Origin: Paucibacter sp. B2R-40
GTDB taxonomy: Bacteria; Pseudomonadota; Gammaproteobacteria; Burkholderiales; Burkholderiaceae_C
Length of the DNA stretch: 64,000 nt
Direction of reading: 5' to 3'
NCBI RefSeq assembly: GCF_025717555.1
Contig: NZ_JAJIRP010000002.1
Location: 310,001 to 374,000 of the forward strand
Part shown: piece after piece, positions 14,294-26,787 of the stretch
Numbering within the stretch: position 1 is the first letter of the stretch
Layout: each line of letters begins with the position of its first letter
Translations under genes and position numbers: made by a program
Notes under the pieces: generated by a model
Database searches by the model: none
What the model was told of the DNA's origin: nothing
What the model saw: the letters and a program-made list of their open reading frames with translations, nothing else

Positions 14294-14647
14294 ATGAACC
14301 TGACAATCAGTGGCCACCATTTGGAAGTAACACCGTCTCTGCGTGAGTATGTGCTCACCAAGCTTGACCGAGTGACCCGCCATTTTGACCAAGTCGTTGA
14401 CATCAATGTCTTGCTCACCGTGGAGAAGCAAAAGGAAAAGGAACGCCGGCAGAAGGCCGAAGTCACCGTGCATGTGAAGGGACGCGACATCTTCGTTGAA
14501 CATGCCGCCGAAGATCTTTATGCCGCCATTGATCAATTGATGGACAAGTTGGACCGGCAAGTCTGCCGCCACAAGGACAGGCTGCAAGATCACCATCATG
14601 CATCCGCCAAGCGCCTGGAAACACCCAGCCAGAGCCTGGATTCTTGA
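14294..14647 (+). CDS. hpf: Ribosome hibernation promoting factor
   Basis: 117 residues matching the short HPF/RaiA family: [20 protein letters not shown] at the start, the basic segment [18 protein letters not shown] and [18 protein letters not shown]. It binds the decoding centre of 30S subunits in stationary phase, promoting 100S dimers or idle ribosomes. ATG 14294 is fixed by AAAGGAGG 4 bp upstream. It is followed by an intrinsic terminator and then ptsN-hprK; in many proteobacteria hpf lies between rpoN and ptsN. Here rpoN is not adjacent on the left. Confidence 0.93.
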   Translation: MNLTISGHHLEVTPSLREYVLTKLDRVTRHFDQVVDINVLLTVEKQKEKERRQKAEVTVHVKGRDIFVEHAAEDLYAAIDQLMDKLDRQVCRHKDRLQDHHHASAKRLETPSQSLDS

Positions 14648-14911
14648 TTTGATGAACAACCGCCGGGCAGTTTGTCCGGCGCCCCAGCAAGGCGATCTCC
14701 GGATCGCCTTTTTGCTGTTCGAAAGCATTGCAAGCTGTAAGCTTTCGCTATTTACATGATTTTGTTGCTATGCAACAGCGACATGTGCGATTGTTCACCC
14801 TGACATGCGTATGAACCCCCCGTGGTTCAGCCAGCTTTCTATAATTCAGCGCTTAGATATTGAATGAGCGACTCGCCCAAGGCTTGCAGCCCGAATCGGC
14901 GCTTTGACACC
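14648..14911. other. hpf-ptsN intergenic region
   Basis: Contains the hpf terminator (14691-14713) and a -10-like TATAAT at 14840-14845 without a good -35. An in-frame ATG at 14864 would add 16 residues to PtsN, but those residues do not match the family start. Confidence 0.4.
14691..14713 (+). terminator. Intrinsic terminator after hpf
   Basis: Stem GGCGATC/GATCGCC with a 4-nt loop followed by TTTTT. It separates hpf from ptsN transcription. Confidence 0.8.
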
Positions 14912-15382
14912 ATGAACCGTCTCGCCGCCATCCTCCCGTCCAGCAATGTGCTGGTGAATGTGGACGCCTCAAGCAAGAAACGTGTTTTCGAGCAGGCCGG
15001 GCTATTGTTCGAGAATCACCACGCGATCTCGCGTGCCCTGGTTGCCGACAACCTGTTTGCCCGCGAACGCCTGGGCTCGACCGGCCTCGGTCACGGTGTC
15101 GCTATTCCCCATGGCCGTATCAAAGGCCTGAAAAATCCACTCGCGGCGGTCTTGCGCATACAACAGGCGATTGGCTTTGACGCACCCGACGATGAGCCCG
15201 TCGGCCTGTTGATTTTCCTGTTGGTGCCCGAGGCCGCAACCCAGCGGCACCTGGAGATACTGTCGGAAATCGCCGAAATGCTGTCGGATCGTGACCTGCG
15301 CGAGCGCCTCAAATCCGAGACCGACGCAGCCACCCTGCATGGCCTGATTGCGGCCTGGCAGCCACTTAAGTCGGTCGCCTGA
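14912..15382 (+). CDS. ptsN: Nitrogen-regulatory PTS EIIA protein
   Basis: 156 residues. The EIIA(Ntr) fold carries the phosphorylatable His in [12 protein letters not shown], and family landmarks [15 protein letters not shown] and [16 protein letters not shown]. It accepts phosphate from the PTS-Ntr chain and regulates potassium/nitrogen-linked targets by protein contacts. ATG 14912 gives MNRLAAILP, the usual start. ATG 14864 is an alternative closer to the -10 at 14840. hprK follows 28 bp downstream, the arrangement typical of betaproteobacteria, tying PtsN to HPr kinase control. Confidence 0.92.
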   Translation: MNRLAAILPSSNVLVNVDASSKKRVFEQAGLLFENHHAISRALVADNLFARERLGSTGLGHGVAIPHGRIKGLKNPLAAVLRIQQAIGFDAPDDEPVGLLIFLLVPEAATQRHLEILSEIAEMLSDRDLRERLKSETDAATLHGLIAAWQPLKSVA

Positions 15383-15410
15383 CCAAACCAAGACCGAGAA
15401 CCCACGTTCA

Positions 15411-16373
15411 GTGAAACCCACCTCCATCAGCGCCGACCGCCTTTTTGAAGAACATCGGGAGGCGCTGAGATGGGAATGGATTGCCGGCCACGCGCACCCC
15501 GAGCGCCGCTTTGATGAGGCGGCCGTACGCGACGCGCACTCTGCCGCAGATCTGGTCGGTTACCTCAACTACATCCACCCCTACCGCGTGCAAATCGTCG
15601 GGCGCCGCGAGGTGGCCTATTTGAGCGAAGCCACCGGAGAGGTGCTGGACCGGCGCATTTCCCGCATCGTCACGCTGGAGCCGCCCGTCATCATCGTGGC
15701 CGATGATCAGTCGCCCCCGGATCGCTTGGTGGCGATGTGCGACCGCGCCGAGATTCCGATGTTCGTGACGGCCGAGCCGGCCGGTCATGTGATCGACGTG
15801 GTGCGCGCCTATCTGGCTCACCTGTTTGCCAACCGCACGACCCGTCACGGCGTCTTCATGGACATTTTGGGCCTGGGCGTGCTGCTGACCGGCGAGTCGG
15901 GCTTGGGCAAAAGTGAATTGGGCTTGGAACTCATTTCGCGCGGCCACGGTCTGGTGGCCGACGACGCGGTGGACCTGTTCCGCATCTCGCAAACTGCCAT
16001 CGAAGGTCGCTGCCCGGAGTTGTTATTGAATCTGCTCGAAGTGCGCGGCATCGGCCTGCTCGACATCAAGGCCATCTTTGGTGAGACTGCGGTGCGCCGC
16101 AAAATGCGCCTGAAGTTGATCGTGCACCTGGTACGCAAGGAAACCATGGAGCGCGACTTCGAGCGCCTGCCCTATGAGCCACTGTACGAAGAGGTGATGA
16201 ACACGCCGGTGCGCAAGGTCATCATCGCCGTGGACGCGGGGCGGAACTTGGCGGTGTTGGTCGAGGCAGCCGTGCGCAACACCGTGCTGCAATTGCGCGG
16301 GATCGACACCTACCGCGAGTTCGTTGAGCGCCACCAGCGCGCGATTGAAAAAGGTCAACTCGACGAGAGTTGA
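15411..16373 (+). CDS. hprK: HPr kinase/phosphorylase
   Basis: 320 residues. The N-terminal domain is followed by a C-terminal kinase domain with Walker [11 protein letters not shown] and the HPrK signature [10 protein letters not shown]. Walker-type Asp residues lie in LVADDAVDL. It phosphorylates a serine of HPr using ATP and removes it by phosphorolysis; in betaproteobacteria it signals to the PTS-Ntr branch. GTG 15411 gives the common start [15 protein letters not shown]. The frame extends upstream into ptsN but without similarity. Downstream lie two near-identical hairpins before fur. Confidence 0.95.
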   Translation: MKPTSISADRLFEEHREALRWEWIAGHAHPERRFDEAAVRDAHSAADLVGYLNYIHPYRVQIVGRREVAYLSEATGEVLDRRISRIVTLEPPVIIVADDQSPPDRLVAMCDRAEIPMFVTAEPAGHVIDVVRAYLAHLFANRTTRHGVFMDILGLGVLLTGESGLGKSELGLELISRGHGLVADDAVDLFRISQTAIEGRCPELLLNLLEVRGIGLLDIKAIFGETAVRRKMRLKLIVHLVRKETMERDFERLPYEPLYEEVMNTPVRKVIIAVDAGRNLAVLVEAAVRNTVLQLRGIDTYREFVERHQRAIEKGQLDES

Positions 16374-16374
16374 G

Positions 16375-16435
16375 CTTTTCGCGGTACTCCGCAAAAAGGC
16401 CAGAGAGCTAAACCTTTCGCGGTGACCCGCAAAAT
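16375..16435. repeat. Two tandem near-identical hairpins between hprK and fur
   Basis: 16375-16399 reads CTTTTCGCGG-TACT-CCGCAAAAAGG. 16413-16435 repeats the same design, CCTTTCGCGG-TGAC-CCGCAAAATG. Both are stem-loops with TTT(T)CGCGG/CCGCAAA(A) arms. They lie between convergent genes, so they could act as a bidirectional terminator pair or mark a small repeat family. Confidence 0.6.
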
Positions 16436-16472
16436 GAACAGCACAAGCTGGATTAAGCGGGATCTGCCCGAC

Positions 16473-16901
16473 CTAGCTATTGCGGTGCGGGCAATCCGTC
16501 TTGATACAGCTGGCGTAGAGCGCTAGTGAATGTTCTTGCAAATCGAAGCCACGTGAGCGTGCGATCGCATGTTGCCGCTCCTCGATCTCCGCATCGAAGA
16601 ACTCCTCCACCCGCCCGCAAGTCAGACAAACCAAATGGTCATGGTGGTTGCCCTGATTGAGCTCGAAGACCGATTTGCCGGACTCAAAATGATTGCGTGA
16701 CAGCAAACCGGCTTGTTCAAACTGCGTCAGCACACGGTAAACCGTGGCCAAGCCGATGTCGGCATCTTCGGTCAGCAAGGCCTTGTAGACATCTTCGGCC
16801 GTCATATGGCGCTGCGTCGTCTTCTGGAATATCTCCAAAATCTTGATGCGAGGCAATGTCGCCTTCAGCCCGCTGTTCTTGATTTCTTCGGTCCGGTTCA
16901 T
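16473..16901 (-). CDS. fur: Ferric uptake regulator Fur
   Basis: 142 residues, normal for Fur. The winged helix has IGLATVYRVLTQFEQAGLL and the metal sites HHDHLVCLTCGRVEEF, with a C-terminal H/C-rich tail ending CPHRNS. Fe2+-Fur dimers repress iron acquisition. The gene is divergent from bamE, its usual neighbour in Burkholderiales. The start ATG 16901 has no clear Shine-Dalgarno. A perfect 8-bp dyad (16912-16928) lies 10 bp upstream in the leader. Confidence 0.95.
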   Translation of the reverse strand: MNRTEEIKNSGLKATLPRIKILEIFQKTTQRHMTAEDVYKALLTEDADIGLATVYRVLTQFEQAGLLSRNHFESGKSVFELNQGNHHDHLVCLTCGRVEEFFDAEIEERQHAIARSRGFDLQEHSLALYASCIKTDCPHRNS

Positions 16902-16911
16902 GGCTTGATGG

Positions 16912-16928
16912 GGTGGGCGTCGCCCACC
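16912..16928. promoter_or_regulatory. Perfect 17-bp dyad in the fur leader
   Basis: GGTGGGCG-T-CGCCCACC, directly in front of the fur start codon. It may be a protein-binding dyad or an mRNA hairpin at the ribosome entry site. It does not resemble the AT-rich Fur box. Confidence 0.35.
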
Positions 16929-17008
16929 GTGGGCCTGCCGCTAGAATGGCCCGATCATAGCCAGCTCTGGCGACCCTTCAGCAGCCCAAGCCCCCACAGA
17001 ATTACCTC

Positions 17009-17572
17009 ATGCACCCGAATTCTAGAAATGACTCGCCAATTCGCCTGGGTCTGCTTGCGCTGACCGCTGCCTTGACCACCTTGCTGAGTGCTTGCTCGGG
17101 CTTTCCATCCGTGTCCGGTGATAAGGTCTTCGGCCTTGTGCGCCCTTACCGAATGGACATTGTGCAAGGCAATGTGCTGACCAAAGAGCAGGTTGCCAAG
17201 GTCAAACCCGGCATGAGCCGGGCCCAGGTGCGCGATTTGTTGGGCACATCCTTGCTGACCGATGTTTTCCATGAGGACCGCTGGGACTATGTATTCACGA
17301 TTCGCCGCCAAGGCATTGAGCCGCAGCAGCGACTCGTGGTCGCTTGGTTTGACGGTGACTTGTTGAAGCAACTCGACCTGCCACCGGACTTGCCGTCCGA
17401 AAACGAATTCGTTTCGGCCATCAATACCCGCGAGTTGCGCGGCGATGCGCCCAAGCTGGCGCTGACCGAGGAAGAGCGCAAGGCCCTGCCCGTGCCAGCC
17501 AAGCCACCCACCCCTGCTGCGGAGACCATCGGCGTGCAGCGCAGCTTCCCACCATTGGAAGCGCAGAAATGA
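17009..17572 (+). CDS. bamE: Outer membrane protein assembly factor BamE (OmlA)
   Basis: 187 residues. A signal peptide ends in lipobox LLSAC (Cys about residue 30). The SmpA/OmlA core follows: [24 protein letters not shown] and [20 protein letters not shown]. BamE is a small lipoprotein of the BAM complex that inserts beta-barrel proteins into the outer membrane. The C-terminal ~70 residues form the Pro/Ala-rich extension usual in Burkholderiales. TAGAAT at 16942-16947 is a possible -10. The end overlaps dapB by ATGA. Confidence 0.94.
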   Translation: MHPNSRNDSPIRLGLLALTAALTTLLSACSGFPSVSGDKVFGLVRPYRMDIVQGNVLTKEQVAKVKPGMSRAQVRDLLGTSLLTDVFHEDRWDYVFTIRRQGIEPQQRLVVAWFDGDLLKQLDLPPDLPSENEFVSAINTRELRGDAPKLALTEEERKALPVPAKPPTPAAETIGVQRSFPPLEAQK

Positions 17573-18375
17573 GTTTGCGCATCGCCATCGCGGGATGTTC
17601 CGGCCGTATGGGCCGGATGCTGATCGAAGCCGTAGTTGGCAGCCCTGACTGCCAACTGCACGGCGCCCTGGATAGGCCGGGCAGCCCGACGCTGGGCCAA
17701 GACGCCAGCGGTTTCCTGGGCCACGCCAGCGGCGTGCTGGTGACCGACGATCTGCATGCGGCCTTGCGCGGCGCCGATGTCTTGATCGACTTCACCCGGC
17801 CCGAAGGCACGCTGGCCCATTTGGCGGTCTGCCGTGCCCTGGGCGTCAAGGCCGTCATTGGCACCACCGGATTCGATGCCCAGCAAAAGGCCGTGATCGG
17901 CGAACATGCTGGACACATTGGCATCATGATGGCGCCCAATATGAGCATCGGCGTCAACGTCGTGCTGCGCCTGCTGGATCTGGCGGCGCGCTCGCTCAAC
18001 GAAGGCTACGACATCGAAATCATCGAGGCCCATCACCGCCACAAGGTCGATGCGCCGAGCGGCACGGCGCTGCAAATGGGGGAGGTGGTCGCCAGCGCTC
18101 TGGGTCGCGACCTGAAGACCTGTGCCGTCTATGGCCGCGAAGGTGTGACCGGTGAGCGTGACCCATCCACGATTGGCTTTGCCACCGTGCGCGGCGGCGA
18201 TATCGTCGGCGACCATACGGTGCTGTTTGCCGGCACCGGCGAGCGCATCGAGATCAGCCACAAATCCAGCAGCCGCGTCACCTATGCACAAGGCAGCTTG
18301 CGCGCGGCGCGCTTCTTGGCCAGTCACCCGGCCGGCCTCTACGATATGAACGACGTTTTGGGACTGGGCGCATGA
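17569..18375 (+). CDS. dapB: 4-hydroxy-tetrahydrodipicolinate reductase
   Basis: 268 residues. N-terminal NAD(P)-binding motif [10 protein letters not shown], then [17 protein letters not shown] and the substrate motif [15 protein letters not shown]. It catalyses the second committed step of the diaminopimelate/lysine pathway in the cytoplasm. ATG 17569 overlaps the bamE stop and its own stop overlaps the exbB ATG. Confidence 0.97.
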   Translation: MSLRIAIAGCSGRMGRMLIEAVVGSPDCQLHGALDRPGSPTLGQDASGFLGHASGVLVTDDLHAALRGADVLIDFTRPEGTLAHLAVCRALGVKAVIGTTGFDAQQKAVIGEHAGHIGIMMAPNMSIGVNVVLRLLDLAARSLNEGYDIEIIEAHHRHKVDAPSGTALQMGEVVASALGRDLKTCAVYGREGVTGERDPSTIGFATVRGGDIVGDHTVLFAGTGERIEISHKSSSRVTYAQGSLRAARFLASHPAGLYDMNDVLGLGA

Positions 18376-19028
18376 GCGGCTTCGCCGAGTTCTGGGGCCA
18401 GAGCGACGGCGTCGGGCGCGCGGTGGCATTGCTGCTGCTGACGATGTCGGTCAGCGCCTGGGTCGTGATCTTCTGGAAATGCTGGACGCTGCGCCGCACC
18501 CGCAACAGTGTGACGCAGGCCGTGCCGGCTTTTTGGGCGGCGGCCGACCTCGACGGCGGCCGCGCTGCCTTGGAAGCCTTTGATTCCGAAGCCGTCTTGC
18601 TGCCTTTGCTGGACGCGGCCACCGCTGCCGCGCAAAGCGGCACGCTCGAAGGTGCCGGCAAGCGCGAGTCGCGCCTGACCCGCCGTCTGCGCGACGCCCT
18701 GCACCGGGTGCTGGGGCGCTTGCAGTTCGGCCAAGTACTGCTGGCCTCGATCGGCAGCGTGTCGCCCTTTGTGGGCCTGTTCGGCACCGTCTGGGGCATC
18801 TACCACGCGTTGGTCAGCATCTCGGCCGGCGGCAACATCACGATCGAGAAGATTTCCGGCCCGGTTGGCGAGGCCTTGATCATGACGGCGGCTGGTTTGG
18901 CGGTGGCGATTCCGGCCGTCTTGGCCTACAACATCTTCGGCAAACAGGTCGGCGACTGCGAGGCCGAGTTGGAAGGCTTTGCGCATGATCTGCGCGAGAT
19001 GTTGGAACAAGACCGCATCGCGGACTAG
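18372..19028 (+). CDS. exbB: MotA/TolQ/ExbB proton channel family protein
   Basis: 218 residues with three transmembrane segments (near residues 15-35, 118-140 and 162-190) and the conserved channel stretch [15 protein letters not shown] plus [14 protein letters not shown]. With the ExbD/TolR homologue encoded 5 bp downstream it forms a proton-driven motor in the inner membrane. No tonB, tolA or tolB is adjacent, so whether it serves TonB or Tol cannot be told here. The fur-bamE-dapB-exbBD order is conserved in Burkholderiales. Confidence 0.88.
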   Translation: MSGFAEFWGQSDGVGRAVALLLLTMSVSAWVVIFWKCWTLRRTRNSVTQAVPAFWAAADLDGGRAALEAFDSEAVLLPLLDAATAAAQSGTLEGAGKRESRLTRRLRDALHRVLGRLQFGQVLLASIGSVSPFVGLFGTVWGIYHALVSISAGGNITIEKISGPVGEALIMTAAGLAVAIPAVLAYNIFGKQVGDCEAELEGFAHDLREMLEQDRIAD

Positions 19029-19033
19029 CAATC

Positions 19034-22197
<3,164 letters not shown>

Positions 22198-22205
22198 AGC
22201 AGCTC

Positions 22206-22694
22206 ATGCAGCGTCGACGTCTTCTGATGGCTTTGGGCATTAGCCTGACGGGCTGCGGCTTTGCGCCGCGGCGTGAGCCCGAGCTGCTGTTTCACAGTCT
22301 GGCGATCAGCGGCATCAAGCCCGATTCGCCGATGGCGGCCGAGCTGCGCCGCCAGCTCTCGCGCACCTCGGTGGTGGTGGTGGAAGACGCTAACAAGGCG
22401 CAGCTGGTGCTGGTGGTGCTGAAGGATGTGCGCGAACGCTCGGCGGTGGTGTCCACGACCGCTGGCCAAGTGCGTGAGTGGCAGTTGCGCCTGAACTTCG
22501 ACTTCATGCTGCGCACCCCCAATGAAGAGTTGCTGCTGCCGCGCACCGAGCTGCGCATGGTGCGCGAAATGAACTTCCGCGAAACCGACGCGCTCGGCAA
22601 AGAGCAGGAAGAAGCCCAGCTCTACCGCGCCATGCAGTCCGACGCGGTTGCGCAGGTGATGCGGCGCTTGGGCGCCGTGCGCCTGCCTAGCTGA
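22206..22694 (+). CDS. lptE: LPS-assembly lipoprotein LptE
   Basis: 162 residues. A short signal peptide has a twin-arginine-like start and lipobox LTGC (Cys about residue 17). The LptE core follows: LLFHSLAISG, SPMAAELRRQL, and the C-terminal MQSDAVAQVMRRLGAV. LptE plugs the LptD barrel and helps deliver LPS to the outer leaflet. The order leuS-lptE-holA is conserved across proteobacteria. lptD lies about 13 kb away. Confidence 0.92.
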   Translation: MQRRRLLMALGISLTGCGFAPRREPELLFHSLAISGIKPDSPMAAELRRQLSRTSVVVVEDANKAQLVLVVLKDVRERSAVVSTTAGQVREWQLRLNFDFMLRTPNEELLLPRTELRMVREMNFRETDALGKEQEEAQLYRAMQSDAVAQVMRRLGAVRLPS

Positions 22695-22706
22695 GGCCCC
22701 ATCAAG

Positions 22707-23777
22707 ATGCAACTCCGCGCCGAAGCCCTCGCCCCCCAACTCGCAAAAGGGCTGCGCCCGATCTACACCGTCTACGGCGACGAGCCGCTCTTGATTCAAG
22801 AAGCGGCCGATGCGATCCGCGCGGCAGCGCGCGCCCAGGGCTACAGCGAACGCAAGGTCTTCACCGTCGCCGGCGCGCATTTCGACTGGGCGCAGGTGCT
22901 CGGCGCGGCGCAGGCGCAGAGCCTGTTTGCCGACCGGCAGCTGATCGAAATCCGCATCCCGTCCGGCAAGCCCGGCAAAGACGGCTCCGAGGCGCTGCAG
23001 CGTTACTGTGCGCGCCTGCCCGAGGATGTGGTGACCCTGGTCAGCCTGCCCAAACTCGACAAGACGCAGACCAGCAGCGCCTGGTTCAGCGCGCTGGACG
23101 GCGCCGGCGTGACGCTGCGCGTCGACCCGGTCGAGCGGCGCGCGCTGCCGCAGTGGATCGCCCAGCGTCTGGTGGCGCAAGGTCAGCGCGTCGCGGACGG
23201 CGAGATGGGTCAGCGCACGCTGGCCTTTTTTGCCGACAGGGTCGAAGGCAATTTGCTCGCCGCGCATCAAGAACTGCAAAAACTCGCGCTCTTGCACCCC
23301 AAGGGCGAGCTGAGTTTTGAGCAGATCGAATCGGCCGTTTTGAACGTGGCCCGCTACGACGTCTTCAAGCTCAGCGAGGCGGTCTTGGGCGGCCAGCTCG
23401 CGCGCGTTTTGCGCATGCTGGAAGGCCTGGAGGCCGAGGGCGAGGCCGCCGTGCTGGTGCACTGGAGCCTCGCCGAAGACATCCGCGCGCTCAAGCGCGT
23501 GCGCGATGCGGTTGACGCCGGCAAACCGCTGCCGATGGCGATGCGCGAGTCACGCGTCTGGGGCCCAAAAGAGCGCTTGTTCGAGCGCATCGTGCCGGGC
23601 TTGCAATCCGCCGATTTAACCCGTTTGGTGGCTGCCGCACAGATCTGCGACGGCCTCGTCAAAGGCTTGCGCCACCCGGACTGGCCGCAAGATGCCTGGA
23701 TGGGCCTGCGCCGGCTGGCGCTGATGCTGGTGGAGACGACGGCCGCGCGGGGCCCTCGGCTGGCCTTACAGAGCTAA
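22707..23777 (+). CDS. holA: DNA polymerase III subunit delta
   Basis: 356 residues matching HolA: the N-terminal segment YGDEPLLIQEAADAIR and the central motif LAFFADRVEGNLLAAHQELQKLALL, then the C-terminal helical collar domain. It is the wrench of the clamp loader and opens the beta clamp. It lies 12 bp after lptE and converges on the histidine kinase gene with 11 bp between the stops. Confidence 0.95.
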   Translation: MQLRAEALAPQLAKGLRPIYTVYGDEPLLIQEAADAIRAAARAQGYSERKVFTVAGAHFDWAQVLGAAQAQSLFADRQLIEIRIPSGKPGKDGSEALQRYCARLPEDVVTLVSLPKLDKTQTSSAWFSALDGAGVTLRVDPVERRALPQWIAQRLVAQGQRVADGEMGQRTLAFFADRVEGNLLAAHQELQKLALLHPKGELSFEQIESAVLNVARYDVFKLSEAVLGGQLARVLRMLEGLEAEGEAAVLVHWSLAEDIRALKRVRDAVDAGKPLPMAMRESRVWGPKERLFERIVPGLQSADLTRLVAAAQICDGLVKGLRHPDWPQDAWMGLRRLALMLVETTAARGPRLALQS

Positions 23778-23788
23778 GGCCAGCATCG

Positions 23789-26602
23789 TCAAGGCGCTGT
23801 GCACGGCAGCGCCAGCGTAAAGCAGCTGCCTGCACCGACTTGGCTGCTCACGCGCAAATTGCCGCCCAGCACATGGCTGGTCAAGTTGTGGCCGATGCTC
23901 AGTCCCAGGCCGGAACCACCTTGACCAAATTTGGTCGTGAAAAAGGGATCGAACACACGCTCCAGCACGGCCGGGCTCATTCCCACGCCATTGTCCCGCA
24001 CCCACAGTTCGATCTGCCCTTCTCCCGCCAAGCCGGCCCCAAGCTCGATCTGCCCGCCAGCGCGACCCTCAAAGGCATGCAGCAAGGCATTGCTGATCAA
24101 GATGATCAAGACCTGACTCAATGCGCCGGGGTAACTCTCCAGCTGTAGCCCCGTCGGCAGCTGAACCTGCCATTTCACGCCGGCGCGACTCAGTTGCAAT
24201 GCCAGGGTCTGCACGCATTGCTCGCACAGTTCAGCCAAGTCGAAGCGGCGCCGCTGCTCCGAGCTGCGATCCACCGCCACCTGTTTGAAGCTGCGCACCA
24301 GCGAAGCTGCGCTTTCCATGCTCCGGTTGATGACCTCCAGGCCGTCAACGGTGCGGCTGGCGTATTGCAGCCATTCCGAGCGTTTGATGGCTTGCCGCTC
24401 GACCTGACGCGAGAAGTCCTGCGTCGCATCCAGCAAGGTACTGGCAACCAGCAGGCTATTGCCGATCGGCGTGTTCAGCTCATGCGCCACGCCGGCCACC
24501 ATAGAGCCCAAGGCAGCGAGTTTCTCCTGCGCCATCAACTGCTTTTGCAATTCGCTCAAGCGCTGATAGGCGGCGGCGTTGTCCAAGGCGATCGCGATAT
24601 AGGAGCAGAGCGTACGAAAAATGATTTGCTGCCGCTCACCAAAGGCACCGACGCGCGGCGACTGTATGGTCATCACGCCAATCACCCGCTCGCCCACTTG
24701 CAGCGGCGCGAAAATGACGCTTTGCTGGGCCGAGGTTCCCGGCACCTGCTCCCCCAGACCGGCATTGCTGGCATCGCCGAAGAGAAACTCTTTGCGCTCG
24801 CGCACGCAGCGCACGGTCAGCGAACGCTGCGAGCTCATCGCGATCGGGGGGTCCATGAAAGCGTGGCCGTCCTCCACGCCAAAGGCGCAGATGAGCTGCT
24901 GAGCCTTGGCATCAAGCAAATAGACGGCCATGCAGGGCGCGTCCAGCAGCGCGTGAATATGGCGCTCCATGACCTCGAAGATTCGCTCGGCCACCAATTC
25001 ATTGGTGATTTCCTGGCCTATTTGACCGAGATGGAGCAGCACTTCGTGCGAGTCGCGCAGCAATTGAAAACGCGCCGCCTCGGACTCGGCCAGGCGGCGC
25101 AGATGCTCGCTCTCGGCGCGTGCGCGCTCGATTTGATGGTGCGCCTGCAAGGCGCTGGAGCGGCGCGCCGCCTCCTCATTGAAGCTGCGCTGGCGCCCCT
25201 CGCTGGCGCGCAGCGAATGGAGATAGGCCCGCTCAAAGTCACCCGCCCGCGCATAGGCCTTGGCGGCAGCCTCCAGCAGCTTGGGTGGCGCCACAAAGCC
25301 CTCTATGGACGCGGCTCTCTGAAGGGCCAGCTCGTACCAAACCAAGGCATGATGTTGCGGCTGCAGTTGCTGTTGCGACTCCGCGATCGACGCATCTTCA
25401 TCGCGTTGAATGTCGGCCAGCACCCACAGCAAATCAAGTTCTGCACTCGGCTCATGCTGCGCGCGCGCCAACTGCAAGCCCAGTTCGGCCTGCTCGCGCG
25501 CAAGCGCAAACTGCGCCTGCATCAGCGCCGCCCGGGCCAAGCCCAAACGGGCGTTGATCTGCAGGTCAAGCGAACGCACGGCGATGCCCGCTTGCATCAA
25601 GCCCGTGAACGCGGCCTGCGCTGCGGCCGCTTGGCCCGAATCAAGTTCGGTATGCCCCAAGTAGCCCAAGGCCAGCGCATGGGTGCGGCTGCCGGCCTGA
25701 GCTTCGGTCAAGTCCAAGCATTCCAGCAGGAGGTCGCGGGCGTCGCTCAATTGCTCCAAATGCCGCAGGGCTTCGCCGGTATGCGCCAAGCACAGGCTGA
25801 TCATGCTCGGCCAGCGGGCGGTGCGCGACAAATCGAGGCCCCGCTTGAGCCACTCCATGGCGGTCTGGAAGTCGCTCATGCGGGTGAAGCTATGGCCCAG
25901 ATTGGTGGCCAAGGTGATGGCGCGCCGGATTTGCCCGGTTTGCATGGCCAACTCGAAGGCCTCCGACCACGCCTTGATGGACTGCAATAGCTGGCCATTC
26001 ATGGCCGCCAGCAGGCCGCGGAAGTCGTTCAGCGCCGCCTCCGCCATCGGGGCTTGCACTTGGCCCTCGGCAGGCAAGCGAGTCAACCAATGGCGCTCCG
26101 CTTCGGCTTGATCGACAAACACATCGGCGCGCGCCAAGTTCGCCTGAAACATCAAACTGCGCTGAGCATCTCCGCCTAGCTCCGCGCAGGCGATGGCCGA
26201 GCTCAAGGCGGCTCGCAGCCCGGTCGAGTCACCCAAGTCAGCCGCCAGGTAATGAGCCAACCAATGCAGGTCGGCCAGGCCGAGCTCGTCCGCCAAAGCC
26301 TCGAACAAAACGCGTGCTTGGGCCAGTTGCGCCGCTGCCAGATCCATTTGTCCCAAGAGCAAATGCGCTTCTGCGCGCAGCAAGCTCAGTCGGGCGCGGG
26401 CGCGGGCAATCTCAGCGGCTGGCCATTCGGTGGAGTCCAGCAGCCCCTCGACATCAAGCGCATAGGCCAACGCACGGCGGGTATCACGCTGGCGCAGACT
26501 CCAGGCCAGCAGCAGGCGCTCTCGCGTGGTCTCGATGGCGCCGCCTGCCGTGAGCAGCGACTCCCACTGCGCAATGCTTGAATCCGCCGAACAGAATTCC
26601 AT
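23789..26602 (-). CDS. TPR-GAF sensor histidine kinase (orphan)
   Basis: 937 residues with no transmembrane segment, so cytoplasmic. Residues about 1-430 are helical TPR-like repeats (for example AYALDVEGLLDS and ALGYLGHTELDSGQAAAAQAAF). A coiled coil lies around 455-520, and a GAF domain at about 530-680 (QQSVIFAPLQVGERVIGVMTI). The kinase core has a phospho-acceptor His at about 707 (GVAHELNTPIGN), N box ISNALLHAF, G1 DNGVGMSP, F box FDPFFTTKFG and G2 GSGLGLSI. This resembles cytoplasmic sensors related to PknB-associated kinases. No response regulator is adjacent, so its partner is elsewhere. Confidence 0.9.
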   Translation of the reverse strand: MEFCSADSSIAQWESLLTAGGAIETTRERLLLAWSLRQRDTRRALAYALDVEGLLDSTEWPAAEIARARARLSLLRAEAHLLLGQMDLAAAQLAQARVLFEALADELGLADLHWLAHYLAADLGDSTGLRAALSSAIACAELGGDAQRSLMFQANLARADVFVDQAEAERHWLTRLPAEGQVQAPMAEAALNDFRGLLAAMNGQLLQSIKAWSEAFELAMQTGQIRRAITLATNLGHSFTRMSDFQTAMEWLKRGLDLSRTARWPSMISLCLAHTGEALRHLEQLSDARDLLLECLDLTEAQAGSRTHALALGYLGHTELDSGQAAAAQAAFTGLMQAGIAVRSLDLQINARLGLARAALMQAQFALAREQAELGLQLARAQHEPSAELDLLWVLADIQRDEDASIAESQQQLQPQHHALVWYELALQRAASIEGFVAPPKLLEAAAKAYARAGDFERAYLHSLRASEGRQRSFNEEAARRSSALQAHHQIERARAESEHLRRLAESEAARFQLLRDSHEVLLHLGQIGQEITNELVAERIFEVMERHIHALLDAPCMAVYLLDAKAQQLICAFGVEDGHAFMDPPIAMSSQRSLTVRCVRERKEFLFGDASNAGLGEQVPGTSAQQSVIFAPLQVGERVIGVMTIQSPRVGAFGERQQIIFRTLCSYIAIALDNAAAYQRLSELQKQLMAQEKLAALGSMVAGVAHELNTPIGNSLLVASTLLDATQDFSRQVERQAIKRSEWLQYASRTVDGLEVINRSMESAASLVRSFKQVAVDRSSEQRRRFDLAELCEQCVQTLALQLSRAGVKWQVQLPTGLQLESYPGALSQVLIILISNALLHAFEGRAGGQIELGAGLAGEGQIELWVRDNGVGMSPAVLERVFDPFFTTKFGQGGSGLGLSIGHNLTSHVLGGNLRVSSQVGAGSCFTLALPCTAP

Positions 26603-26787
26603 GCTGAGTGCCTTAACTTGGAAGTAGCGGAACGAAATGAAAGTGATGGATTTGTACCCGGGACTAGGCGTGAACCACTGGCATAGCCCTAGCTATGGCG
26701 AGGATTCACAACGACGTCATGGGGCAAAGACGCGCTTTCATGTTTCGATATTTCCGAGTTTAGGTACTTACCTCCTCGGCCGCCCGT

